Below, piece after piece: positions 1 to 11,432 of a stretch of 64,000 nt of DNA. Position numbers and translations under genes: made by a program. Positions within the stretch are counted from its first letter, which is position 1. Every line of letters starts with the position of its first letter. The notes under the pieces are model-generated. The model saw only the letters and a program-made list of their open reading frames with translations, ran no database searches and was not told the DNA's origin. Source of the stretch: Dipteris shenzhenensis (taxonomy: Eukaryota; Polypodiophyta; Polypodiopsida; Gleicheniales); the NCBI GenBank assembly GCA_047967505.1, contig CM106541.1, one strand, 5' to 3'.

Positions 1-1212
1 TGCACTTTCTTATCTTAGCAAGCGTGTTATTTGATTTAAAAGCTTGTAAACGTGTATGTAAACCCACAAGATAGAAATATTCTCACGGCTTATCACAAGT
101 GTAACTTTCATTGACATTCACTTTATGTTACTTAAATACTTATTCATCTCTCTCTCTCTCTCTCACATCATCTTTCATGTAGGCACACGTAGATGTCAAA
201 GGTACATACTACCATTTCACATGCTATTTTATGCGTTTTAGTTTTACAAACCCACAAAATATTAATTTGAACGGCTGAATGAGACATACACAAAGTCGTT
301 TTGTCAGGGAGCATATGATTTTAGTCAAAACATGGGAAACGGGTTCCCCGGGTTCAAAGAGGTTTCACACCTGCGAGAACGAACGTGTGGGCTTTTGTGC
401 TTGTCAGGGTCAGATTGAATTGACAATGTGTTTCATCAACACGTATTAGTGTGTTTGTGCGGCCTTTGTGCTTGTCAGAACTGCTGCAGCAAGCAGTGGA
501 GGTGAGAATGTGCTGCAACGGCAAGGATTGTGACGCGGGCTGAGGCATGAATATCGATCCCAGAAATCCACAACACACGTACCACTCTCTTTCGCCCTCG
601 GTTCTGGTAGTGTGAGCAGCGGTGATCCCTTTTCTTTGTTGTGTGTGTATATATATATATATACATTTCTCTTCCAACATAAGCGTAACGTTACTAACGT
701 AGTTCACGAGTAAACGGCCTATCCTTAAAGACTGATTGAAGCTGCACATTCAACAAAAAGTTAGGAAGGCATTATCCACTGCCATTGGCAAAGCGGGCGG
801 GAGAGGGGACGAAGAGGTCGAGAGCTTCACACAGAGAGAGAGAGAGAGAGAGAGAAAGAAAGAGAGCGAGAGCGCACGCGCTCACATAGCAAGCTGAGTC
901 TGTCAAAATGAGCTTTGACAAACGGACGTAGGTGGAGTGTTGTCAAAGCTGTGGTACACACAGAAGGGAAGTGAACCCACATGAAATTAGCGTTCATGTG
1001 TAGTCTCTCAGAGGATATGGCGAGGGCATGCTACCCTCTTTCTTGTTGCATCACAAACGAGCAGTAGCGGTGACGATGGAGTATTCCATGGAGTAAAGCA
1101 TTAAGGAGGCTGCGATTTCGCCTTCTTTGAACGACACTGCAGTTCAATTTCGATAGACCCGAACCTCAAGCTCGGCCTTCTGTGTAATCTCTTCCGGAGG
1201 TCTTGGAGTACT
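1..1212. other. 5' flank of the MYB gene, no gene recognised
   Basis: No supported coding region is seen; the longer open frames lie on the opposite strand, overlap each other and show no family. The stretch holds three simple repeats: (TC)n at about 147-164, a GT/TA run at about 641-663, and (GA)11 at about 833-854, the last about 360 bases upstream of the MYB start codon. Promoter and 5' UTR of the MYB gene should lie here, but no convincing TATA box position could be fixed. Confidence 0.6.
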
Positions 1213-3065
1213 ATGGGAAGGCAGCCCTGTTGCGAGAAAGTGGGGCTCAAGAAGGGTCCATGGACAGCAGACGAAGACCGGAAGCTTGTAAACTTCATCA
1301 CCCTGTATGGCCATGGATGCTGGCGCGAGGTCCCCAAACTTGCCGGTATCTATTGGATCATCATCTTGCATTAACTAGGTCGATTATCAAAATTTCCAGC
1401 CGCTTTTACTGATATGGCAACGAAACCTGCAGGTTTGTTAAGGTGCGGCAAGAGTTGCCGATTGAGATGGACAAACTACTTGCGCCCTGATTTGAAGCGT
1501 GGCCTCCTGTCCGAAGCTGAAGAAAATCTCATAATCGACCTCCATGCGGCTATTGGTAACAGGTGAGCTACAATATTTAGATATTCGCTGTGGAAATTCC
1601 CTTGATCCTGTTTCTATCTCGTCGCTTGCTTGTCTTTCCAAGCAGTCAATGTTGAAGTCTCTACAAACTTTCTGCGGGATGCAGATCTGAGTTTCTATAG
1701 CTTGACATAGTAATACAGGAGAGTTCTCGTTGCTTCTGCTGCATTTTGGGATTTCTAAAACTCTCGTTTGTGCGTCAATGAAACTGTAGATGGTCCAGGA
1801 TCGCAGCACAGCTTCCCGGTCGAACAGACAACGAGATCAAGAACTACTGGAACACGCGCATCAAGAAAAAATTGAAGCAGATGGGCATTGATCCAGCGAC
1901 GCACAAGCCTTTGGGTGCGATATGTGAGCAACAACCAGCGCCGGGACTAGTGTTGACGATGCCGACAACGGCAGCTGAAGGCGGTGATGTCTCCTCTTCA
2001 AGCGGGGTGTCGAACGGCACAAAAGCTGGTGGAAGCTCTACATGGGCTGATAACGAGGTGGATCGTTGTGCAGCAAAGAGAGAGATGACAGAAGCCTTGG
2101 ATATTGCAACAATAGTCGCTGCAAAGGGGACTGAAACGACGAGCTTGAGAGAGAGGATGGAGCAGGAAGCGATCAAGGCACATCAGAAATTGGAGAAGAT
2201 GTGGGCAGCAATTCAAGCCTTCAACTCAAGGTCGCCCTCAAGCGTGATGAGCTCTCCAAGTAGTGTGATCAGTCCTGTAGCTCATCACAAGACCGAAGAG
2301 GAGTGGGAGAGCTCAGTGATTGCAAGAGAGGGAGATCTTCTCAAGCTTGGCTTTAGATTGATCATGGGAAGGGTGCACGAGGGGGAGATGGGAGGTGACA
2401 TGCAAGGTTTTAGTGAGTTGTGGAGGTGTGGAAGGATGCCAGGAGGAGGTTGGGAGCCAAGTGTCATGGGTGAAGTTGTTGATGATCAATTCCCTCAAGG
2501 AGAAGACAATATAAGAGGATGGGCTAGGGGAGCCCTCTTACCTAGAGATTGTCACCTCCTAGAGCTCCCCGGAGCAAGTTTGCACAAAAATGGTGTGCGG
2601 GCTTGTGGGGAGGATGGAGGCTCCGATAGCTCAACCATTCCACAACGACACGGCCATGCAGACACCTTTTGTAACAAGGGTCTGCAAGCCACTCCTGTTG
2701 GTTGTAATAACTTCTTCGATCGACCTGTGGACCTTGATGCTAACTATAATGAACAAGAGAGCTGGGCTTGCATGCATGCTCCTCCGCATCCCTTCTTCAC
2801 ACTTGGCTTTCCCTCCCCTCCCACTCCTCTCCCTCCCTCCAGCACATTCCACCCCTCTTGGCCCCTCACCACTACCTCTCCACATCAGCCTACCCTCCCC
2901 CTTGGTGCCCCCTGGTTTGAGTTGCAAGCATCCTACCCCCCCACATGCACTGTGCTCACTGCCCCCATGCCTCCACCTACCACTCCCTCTATGGTACTCA
3001 ATGGTCTCACCACCCCATTATCAGACTTGCAAAAGCTTGCATCCATGCTTCATGATGATATGTAG
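1213..3065 (+). CDS. R2R3-MYB transcription factor, three exons
   Basis: This is a nuclear DNA-binding regulator of the plant R2R3-MYB family. Exons are read as 1213-1345, 1433-1562 and 1790-3065, with GT-AG introns of 87 and 227 bases at the positions conserved in plant R2R3-MYB genes (inside the LAG of R2, phase 1, and after GNR of R3, phase 2). The product is 512 residues. R2 starts with MGRQPCC and carries the regularly spaced tryptophans; R3 contains [15 protein letters not shown] and is followed by [11 protein letters not shown]. The N-terminal domain resembles subgroup 8 MYBs (MYB20/42/43/85 type, linked to secondary wall and lignin control), which is a family inference. The C-terminal 390 residues are poorly conserved: a Ser-rich stretch, an EEWESS motif slightly recalling subgroup 9 proteins, a Pro/Thr/Ser-rich stretch at 2760-2900, and a terminal hydrophobic LQKLASML. 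The start is fixed by the MGR motif. Confidence 0.9.
1346..1432 (+). other. MYB intron 1
   Basis: The donor is GGTATC after the G of codon LAG and the acceptor is CCTGCAG before GTTTG. The intron is 87 bases, phase 1, at the canonical first intron site of plant R2R3-MYB genes. Confidence 0.85.
1563..1789 (+). other. MYB intron 2
   Basis: The donor is AGGTGAGC and the acceptor is CTGTAG before ATGGTCC. It is 227 bases, phase 2, and splits the Arg codon that precedes the first Trp of the R3 second half. Confidence 0.85.
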
Positions 3066-3739
3066 CAAGGATAATGAGTACCAAAAGTTCAACCCTGATT
3101 TCATTAAAGTCCCTCAAAGGCATGTAGAGCTTTTGTTTCACACCTACTTGTGAGAATGAAAGAAACAACATATTTAAGCTTTTGGATTTTCAATGCCCAT
3201 ACCTTACGTTCAAGTTTTAAATTTCTTGCCAATAGAAGTAACACAAGTAGCTTTACACAAAGTCTACTAGCTACTACTAAATACTTTTACGGAGGGTTGG
3301 CAAACCAACTTATGATTGGCCTATCTAGTCAAGATTGAAAAGGTACAAAGTCAAATTGATTTGAGTGGCTTTTGAAGAATGGTGTTCAAAGATTTCCTAA
3401 AGACAAACTTGTAAAGGGCCTCACTTTAGTGATGTTGAATTTTAAAGTAGTAAGGCAATCCCCCTAATGAAAGGACCATCTAACATGAGGTGTACCTTAT
3501 ACCCATTGTTAAATGCTTGTTTATAAATATTTTCAAGTTGAATTTAGTTAACTTGACTATTGTGTGGGGAATGGGGGAGGGGGGAGTGGGATAAAGGGGG
3601 GAGGGCTTGAATTAAATAAAGAAGGAAGGGGGAGGCACAATAATTAGTCTCACTAGGGGAGTGGAGAGGTTGAATTAAATAAGGGAAGGGCATTAAAGAG
3701 GGAAGGACTTCTTAGACATAGGGGAAGGGGAACGAGGGA
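3066..3739. other. 3' flank of the MYB gene, AT-rich, no gene seen
   Basis: No coding capacity is supported. A polyadenylation region for the MYB transcript is expected here, but no single site stands out. The last 200 bases are purine-rich (GGGGGAGG-type runs). Confidence 0.5.
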
Positions 3740-3870
3740 GGATTCATAATACTTATAGCTTGGTGGTAGGGCTGACACGTGGGAAAAAGAAGGTTTTGGG
3801 TTCGAATCTTTTCTTGAACGTTTGGGGAAGCCTCCCCACTTGGACAAAGTCTATGCGTAAAATAATCCCC
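3740..3870 (+). mobile_element. tRNA-derived SINE-like element
   Basis: An internal RNA polymerase III promoter-like pair is visible: a box A match TAGCTTGGTGG at 3756-3766 and a box B match GGGTTCGAATC at 3798-3808, about 40 bases apart. This is the arrangement of the tRNA-related head of plant SINEs. No tRNA acceptor stem can be folded around it, so a functional tRNA is unlikely. Ends and target duplications are not resolved. Confidence 0.45.
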
Positions 3871-4218
3871 TCTCACCCCCTCTTGGACAGTCTATGCATA
3901 AAATAAATTAAGACATGGAGAAGCATATGCATAAATAAATTAAGCCATAGAGAAACATAGCTTAATTTAAGCATAAATAAACTAAGCCATAGATAAACAT
4001 AGATTAATTAAGCCTCCATGCACTAAACCCTCAAATTAAATTTGTGCCCCAATTAATTAATTAGTTCATGTCGGGCACGAGGGAGTACACAATTAACGGT
4101 GCTATTAATCCGTTTAACCTAAGTTCTTGATAATTTGATTATAAGGCGCCACATGTCAATAGTCCAAAGTGTCTCAATTTTTCCAGATCCTTCTGTCACT
4201 GCCTCTGAGCAAGTATAT

Positions 4219-4874
4219 GAGGGGAGTGGGGGAGGGAGGGAGGCAGAGAGGGGGAGGGAGAGGGGGAGCGAGTGTAGGAAGGGAGAGGCTGGAGAGGGGG
4301 GAGAAGGACCTGAAGGAGTCGAGCATATGCAATCTGATGAAGCTCTTGCTTCTCTTCACAAACCAACAAATCGAGAGAGGATGAAAGGGGAGGAGGAGTG
4401 GAGGGAGGGAGAGGTTGGAGGGGGAGGGACTAGAGGGAGGAAGTAGGGTTGAGAGGCAGAGGCGCCGATGGAGGGGGAGCGGGGTTGAGAGATAGAGGCA
4501 TCGACGGAGGGGGAAGTGTTAATTGGGCGAATTATTAAGTTTATTCAAATGCTTAAGCTTATGGTAGTTGGGCAAAGGAAAACGACAATTAATTAATTAA
4601 TTGTTAGGACCGTGGAAGCGAATAGGAGAGATTAAGGAGGGAGGGAGAGGTTGGAGGGGGAGGGAGTGGAGGGAGGAAGTAGGGCTGAGAGGTAGAGGCG
4701 CCGACGAAGGGGGAGCGGGGTTGAGAGATAGAGGCGTCGACGGAGGGGGAAGTGTTTATTGGGCAAATTATTAAGGTTTATTCAAAGGCTTAAGCTTATG
4801 GTAGTTGGGCGAAGGAAAACGATAATTAATTAATTAATTGTTAGAGTGTGGAAGCGAATAGGAGAGATTAAGAT
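4219..4874. repeat. GA-rich tract with a 236 bp tandem duplication
   Basis: A purine-rich stretch leads into two direct copies of a roughly 236 bp unit (the shared GAGGTTGGAGGGGG segment starts at 4411 and again at 4647). Each copy runs from GA-rich DNA through TCGACGGAGGGGGAAGTG to an AT-rich end with AATTAATTAATTAATTG. A shorter duplicated segment ending in AATCAAATCACAATAGACAT follows at 4870-5020. Long open frames here reflect base composition only. Confidence 0.75.
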
Positions 4875-5029
4875 GAGGTGAGTGTGAATAGGAGAGGTGA
4901 TTAGGATGAGGTGAGTGTGTTAGTAATCAAATCACAATAGACATAATGCCTTGTACTTTGTACATTGAGGTGATTAGCCTTGAGGTGAGTGTGCTGGCAA
5001 TCAAATCACAATAGACATAATCAATCAAA

Positions 5030-5031
<2 letters not shown>

Positions 5032-5074
<43 letters not shown>
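5032..5074. repeat. (TC)n microsatellite, about 21 units
   Basis: This is an uninterrupted CT dinucleotide run directly after the duplicated AATCAAATCACAATAGACATAATC segment. Confidence 0.95.
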
Positions 5075-5077
<3 letters not shown>

Positions 5078-5584
5078 CAACATACAAAATTTCATAAACA
5101 CCTCTATATTTTGCACATTTGCATGTTTTAAATAATTATTCACCTATTTTGATGTTCAATTTAGATTTACTTAAATTAATCGCATTTGCTAAATGTTTAA
5201 ATTCCCTCATGCATATATAGGGCATGTAAGTTATTCAATGAAAAAATATATTCTTATGCTTACATGTGCTAATTTTCATGTTTAAACTAACTAATTCCCC
5301 ATATGGTTATTGGAGGTCAATGCTTCGCCCTTCGCCATAGCTTAGTTGCTGCTCCCATATGAGGAGAGGCCAAGGGCATGTAAGCATAGTTGAAGAAGGG
5401 ATGTAGATGCATTAAGGGATAAACCTCCCATCTCTATGACAGAGGGGATTGCATGTTGGGATAGATATTTGTTGTCTATGACAGCTTCTTGCTATCCATG
5501 GGGAAGATGCTAAGCTAGAAATCCTCATGCACTACACATGCGATGGTGATAGGGCATTTAGGTCACATGCGAAGTTGTAGCTTG

Positions 5585-6560
5585 TTAATATTGTAACCAC
5601 TTCTTTCTATTTCTAGTGCTACATTTCCCCATGAGCTTTCTTTCTAAGGTTTTGGCTTATAATTGATCATTTGTGAGAGACTAAGATGAAATACTTATAT
5701 CTTCACAAGCAGTTGTATCTTGGTTCAAGAGAATGTGAACTACTTTTTTATTAGCCTTCTCCTTTAGTGTGAGCTTTTGTCATAGTTGAGTTTGCCCTTC
5801 AACTTTGAATTGTTGATAGAAATTCAATACAAAGACCTTTGTATAAATGAATGGTGAAGCATGTGTGGGTATGCGGATGTTGTGTGAGAGCATATATTTA
5901 GACTACAGTCGATATTGGAATTGGGCATTGATAACGTCGGTGGGTATGGCATAGTAGCTAGCCCTTGCTCATGATAGATTTTGTGGCTTCATCCTTGTAT
6001 GTGATTATCATGAGGTTGGAAGTGCACTATCATCTTCTTGGAAGATAGGTTTGGACATCTTCCTAGATTCATCTAGATATATGTTTTTGCCATATTAGGA
6101 GACAACTTCACTCTGAGAAGTTTTCCTCATGGTTGTGATGTTGCAACAGTTTCTTTCTATTTTGTAGTGGTACACTTTCTTTTTTAAGTTTTTTTCTTGC
6201 GTATAATCACACATTTTTGAGCAACCAAGATGGAGTAATTTTGTCTTCATAGGCAATTGTAGCTTGAATAAAGAGGACGTGCACTACTTTTTTCGTGTTC
6301 TCTTTTAGAACCTTTGACATGTTTGAGTTTTTCCACCACCTTCAGAGTGTTGGCAAAATTTTAATACAAAAACCTTTGTATAAATGAATGGCCACGAGTG
6401 TGTGGGTGCATGATTATGCTTGTGTGAGAGCATATGTTTAGACTACATATGGTTGATACCCGCCTTTGGGCATTGATGATGTTGATTGGGTATGTGATTA
6501 TCATGAGGTTGAAACTGCACTATCTTGTTCTAAAGGGTGAGTTTCTGCATGTCTTTGATT
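5585..6560 (+). repeat. Two direct copies of a ~550 bp dispersed repeat
   Basis: The segments starting near 5600 and 6151 (TTCTTTCTATTT) run in parallel for several hundred bases, sharing ACCTTTGTATAAATGAATGG and GAGAGCATATRTTTAGACTAC. The same family occurs inverted at 9950-10930. No coding is seen. The unit could be an LTR or a fragment of a larger element, but no terminal motif or primer site is visible. Confidence 0.65.
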
Positions 6561-7259
6561 CATCCAGATATATAATTAATTCATTTCATCAAAGTAAATC
6601 CGTGCGCGTCTCTATCAATTTGACCTTAGCCTTTCATTAATCACGATCTCATTCCATTCCTACAAGAACCCATTGAAATGTATTCTCATTGTTGCCAAGT
6701 GAAAGATCTTGATTTCATCGAAAGTCTCTCTTTTTGTTGTGGAGATGACCATTAAGGTGGCTTCCAAATTCTTGGAACCTCAAACCTCCTCCATTGGTTC
6801 TTCCTCTTCCACTTCCCCTTTATGACATGCATCCATAACAGCAACTACTTTTCCTAGGGCTCAACTTCTTTTTACTGTCATCTTCTTGAAACATGTCTTT
6901 ACTGATTACAATTTTCTGAACCTAGATCTTTCGACTACACGCTATATTCAGTGAGATACACTCTTGACTTTCTACATCAAGCTTTGTCCTCCAACATGCA
7001 CATAGCACTTGAAAACAAAAACTCTTAAATGCTCGATAGATGCCTTTTGTGGAGTCTTTCCTTTTGTTATATTTGCCAAATTCATGTTGAGTACATCCAT
7101 TGTAGTCTAAGTTGCTTCTACGAAAAACATTTGGAAAGTCCTTTATCGTTTAGCATTGACCTCATCATCTCCATTATGTATCCATTCTTGCATTTTGCTA
7201 CCCCATCTTGCGATGGAGTGATATTTGTAGTAAGCTGACCATGTATCCCTCTTCAGATA
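6561..7259. other. AT-rich spacer, possibly part of the copia remnant
   Basis: Nothing can be annotated with confidence. It lies next to the copia fragment and may be its decayed pol continuation. Confidence 0.3.
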
Positions 7260-8400
7260 TATAATTGATTGAACACTATTGATTAAAGTTCTCCTTTCTT
7301 GTCTACCCTCATTGCTTTTAAATTCTATCGAATTTTATTATCCACCATTGCTAGCCATTCTTTGAATTTGTCAAATGTCATAGTGTTTTTCTTAAGGAAG
7401 TCATATTTACCTACCTATTGAAGTCATCTATGCATTACAATTCCAAGTGACAACATGGTCATATCACCATAAATATCTAATTGAACTTGTTGAACACCAT
7501 TTCTCATGAATGTAGCTTCTTTAGGAAATGGTTACCTTGGTTGCTTGCCCATCTTGCAAGAAGCACAAATATCTAGTGATGGATCAAAAGCCCATTCTTT
7601 TGCATGATCCATGTTAAGATGCTTGTAATTTTTCATGTTGGAGCCACTATTAGCTTGAGTTGTTAAGGCAACCATTTTGTAGAGACAATTGTCTAACATT
7701 CCACATGCAAGTACTTTCTTTTCTTATACGTGATAGTAACACCTTGATGATCAAACCCTATTGTCATCCCATGTATCGTAATACCACAAAGAGAATTCTT
7801 GTAGAATCTCCTCCTTGGGCTTCTCACTGCTCAATTCCTTCTTATCGATTTCTTTCTAATTTTTCTTGCTATGTGAACATCCGTGCTCTCGTCTATCTTT
7901 ATCTTCGAGAGATCCATTTTCTTTTGCTCTTTTTCTTTACTTGGTCATTGAGAGATTTGTTAGTATTGTGCTATCATAGATCTTCATTCAAAGCTCTTTA
8001 TCAAGGATTACAGCCCGAGCTTTTCAAAAACATTTTGGATGCTCCTTTTACATGTTCTTAGTCCCACAACGAAGCCTTGGTAGCTCCAAGTCAACTTAGT
8101 TAGTATGAGCGTTGCAAGTTCTTGGTATTCATGTTCTCACCACAAGGCTAACTCGTCTCAAATCACCATGATTGATTGAGGATCTCTTCAACCTCTTCAC
8201 GTTCTCCTAGCTTCATTGCATAAAATTTATTTTGGAGGTTCAAGATCCTTGTTGAGTTCTTGATGCCATATTGATACTTTAAGACATCCCACATACATGG
8301 GCATTGGTTGGCAAATGGATTGATTGAATCACATCCTTTGGGGCAGTCTCTATTGCATCCTATTCTTCCCATGTTTGCAAAACTGTGTCATCAACACCTG
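7260..8400 (-). pseudogene. Decayed Ty1/copia retrotransposon fragment (gag and integrase)
   Basis: Read on the minus strand, 8372-8163 gives a copia Gag segment with WDVLKYQYGIKNSTRILNLQ, and about 7640-7300 gives an integrase zinc-finger end (CASCKMGKQPR) followed by core-like motifs (QLDIYGDM, then KYDFLKKNTMTFDKFKEWL). Stops and frame changes break it throughout. RT and RNase H were not found on the low-coordinate side. In copia elements this is the Gag-PR-IN part of one polyprotein. No LTR could be assigned, so the element is an old, truncated relic. Confidence 0.7.
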
Positions 8401-8940
8401 TCCTTGCTACTTGGGGTACTCATCTATCACCAGTCTCCATGAAGTGAGGGGACTCTTGATGAAGGTAATTATGTCCATCAAGTTTACCCCAAGTTTGGGA
8501 TAGGATGGCACTTTGTTGAAGATATTTTGTCTTCTTGCTTGCTAATGACAAAGAAACAAAAGCCCGAAAAATTGATGTTGAGAAAAACAAAAGGGCATAC
8601 CTATCTTCTTCACATGGCCAATTGGATCTAGGCCTTGCTAGCCTACTTTGCTATAGATCTTCTCTTGATTTGCTAGCTAGATCTCGAGGGTTTTCTACTC
8701 TACTTGATGCAAATCTACTTCACTACGTAGGCCTCCTTGAGCTTGAGATTGTCCGTGGATGAATCCTAACCTTGCTGATGGAAATCAATTCTTTCGTATG
8801 TGTGGAGAGCACACTAATCTACTACCATCTTCAAGTCATGTTCTCAAAAGAACTGAGTTGGTTGTGATAACATGAGAGATTTTACCATGAATGCAAAGCA
8901 CATTAGCGCAAGCAATCTTTAATGGATAATAGTTCACACA

Positions 8941-8942
8941 CA

Positions 8943-8984
<42 letters not shown>

Positions 8985-9290
8985 AATACACACAACCAAA
9001 ACAAACTGAAATTTGAAGCTTCACCAAAGTACACTATCTGGAAACCACACTCCTCTATTGGATTTAATAGCCTTCCTTGCACAACCATTGGGACATGAGG
9101 TGAAAGAACAATGAACCACAATGAACCACACACACACACACACACACACACAGAGGGAGAGTTTGAATACATACGACCAAAACATATTGAAATTTGAAGC
9201 TTCACCAAAGTACACTATCTAGAAACCACACTCCTCTATTGGATTTTATAGCCTTCCTTGCACAACCATTGGGATATGAGGTGGAAGAAC
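8941..9290. repeat. 181 bp tandem duplication with (GA)n and (CA)n microsatellites
   Basis: The segment TTTGAATACAYACRACCAAA to TGAGGTGRAAGAACAATG occurs twice, starting at 8981 and 9162. The first copy is preceded by a (GA)n run (about 8947-8980) and the second by a (CA)n run (about 9127-9151). Confidence 0.85.
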
Positions 9291-9949
9291 AATGTGCCAC
9301 TGAGCAAATTGCCTCCTCACTCTTCTGCACTCTTCAAGCAATGGAGCGAAGAGCTAGAACTCCCATTTAGATTAACCATCCTAGCCCCTTAAGTTGGGCC
9401 AACAAATTAGAGCTAACTAGTCCTAGAGCTAGGTCGACGACCTAGAGCCGGCCAATATGACCCCCGAGCGAACTTTTTGGGTCCTATTAATTAATTAGTA
9501 ACTGCAAGCAAGTAGCCAAGCGCCAGATTAACCTAAGGCTTGAAAAGGGCCAATTGCACATAAAGATTAACGTAGGTTTAAAACTAAAATCAATTGCAGA
9601 AGCAGAGGGAGAAGATTCCAAAGTGTGGAGCTTCTTGAAAAAGCTTATGGATGCATTTTTACATGTAGTTATTGCCACATCATCTGTCACCTTCATACAT
9701 GGTTGTTTGGCTACACAAACAATCATAATGCCTAGGGGAGAACTTCGCAAAGTGGCACACAATGAAATTAGCATGTCTACTAATCCACTAACATGGCGAA
9801 AACATATATCTAGAGGAATTGAGAAACAAACCCAAAGTCATCCTCTAAAAGCAAAATAGTGCAGTTTCAACACCGTAAGAGTCACACACAATGTCTTATT
9901 TTGGAAACCAAAAGTATGGCAACCCGATTGACGTCATCAATGCCCACCA
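9291..9949. other. No recognisable feature
   Basis: Open frames of about 100 codons exist on both strands over 9487-9859 but overlap one another and match no family. No repeat partner was found in the window. Confidence 0.4.
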
Positions 9950-10930
9950 ATGGTGGGTGTACACCATAGTATAAACATATGTTCTCACACACATATCCAT
10001 GCACCCACACACACTTCAGCATTCATTTATACAAAGGTTTTCATATTTGAGTTTCTATCAACATGCGGAGATGAAGGGCAAACTTAGCCATGACTAAGGA
10101 TAACTCTAAAGAAGAAGATTAATTAACTTCTTTCAAGCTACAAGGGTATTTCGTCCAAGTCCCTTCCACTTAACCAGCAATTCCGAGCAAATAAATTTAT
10201 ATCTTGGACATCCTCAAAATTGAAATTTGCATGTTACTAATACGAAAAAAACATATATCTAGTTAAATCTAGGATCAACATGCCCAAAGCTTATCCAGTC
10301 CAAGTTTCAACATCTTGTAGTCACACACAAACTCTTATCGTGTATGATAGGGATCAGCTACTATGACATCCCCAATGGTGGATGTTGACATAGTATAAAC
10401 ATATGGTCTCACATATACATATCCACACACCCACACACTTTAAGCATTTGTTTATAGAAAGGCTTTTGTACTAAGTTTCTGTCAACACTCTAGAGGTGAA
10501 GGACAAACTCAGCCATGGTGAAGGCTAGCACTAGAGGACAAAGCTAATAAAAAAGTAGTCCACGTTCCCTCCTTCGAGCTACAACTGCCTATGAAGACAT
10601 AATTATTTCATCTTAGTGTCTCCCAAACAGGCAATTCTAAGCAAAAAAAAGCTAAGAAAAGAAAGCTGATAGGGCAACACACAACTACAAATAGAAAGAA
10701 TTGGTCACTATACCAGCAGGCTGCAACTAGACAAGAACATCACAAAGTGACATTAACATGTCCACTAATACAATAGAAACATATATCTAGGTGAATCTAT
10801 GAACATGCCCACACTCGACAGAATATTGCCTTTCAACCTCATGACACTCACACAAAAGGTTTACAACCATAGAATCTATCATGCAATAGCAAGGACTAGC
10901 TACTATGTCATTCATGTTACCAGAAGAGGA
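9950..10930 (-). repeat. Inverted copies of the 5.6-6.6 kb dispersed repeat
   Basis: On the minus strand this stretch repeats the family seen at 5585-6560: GTATAAACATATGKTCTCAC, ATTYRTTTATACAAAGG and TCTTTCTATTTGTAGT are the complements of motifs in that block, in the same order. At least two partial units are present (about 9950-10180 and 10370-10720), with a third remnant up to 10930. Confidence 0.6.
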
Positions 10931-11432
10931 AGGAGTTCATGAGAACTAAAGTTGAATTAAGAGGCCCGACCGGGACACAAACTGGCCACATGGCAAGAGG
11001 CCATGCAAAATGAAATGGATGCCGTTAATGAGTCACACGATGACCTGCACACATGGCATCATTAAGTAATTTATGAGTTTGCTTTCCACTTTATTGCTTG
11101 TCTTTTCCTTCCTTTTAATAGTGGCTTGTTTCAGGTCAACAAGTGTCTCTGCAAATCACATTTCAGTCGCATCTTTTTGGTCTAGGTCCATGGACCAAGC
11201 AATCAATCAATCTCTCCCCCTCCTTTTAAAAGCAGAAAGGTGTTAACTTGAAATGCTGTTGCCTTCACCTTGTCCTCTTGAAATAGAAAGGACATAAGAG
11301 ATACTGAAAAATCAGTATGTGAGGCATTCGCTCAAGAAAAACAGCGAGAACTGCATGGCCAATCCTCACAGTTGGTAGTAGCGATGCTTGCTTTAACTAA
11401 TAATAAAGCTCCTATCAAGAAAAAATATAATT
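10931..11432. other. No recognisable feature
   Basis: Nothing coding or repetitive was identified; it would be the 3' flank of the exon-like blocks on the minus strand to its right. Confidence 0.35.

Noticed and set aside
354-749. 131-codon minus-strand open frame upstream of the MYB gene
   Set aside because: It overlaps another frame, spans the TA microsatellite and has no family resemblance or coding pattern.
2590-3153. 187-codon plus-strand frame overlapping the MYB last exon
   Set aside because: It is a shadow of the Pro/Ser-rich C-terminal coding in another frame.
4220-5074. CRISPR-like or short regularly spaced array
   Set aside because: The repeats are long tandem units and a dinucleotide run without constant-length spacers, in a eukaryotic context.
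8836-9215. Minus-strand frames with Ser-Leu and Val-Cys runs
   Set aside because: These are translations of the (GA)n and (CA)n microsatellites.
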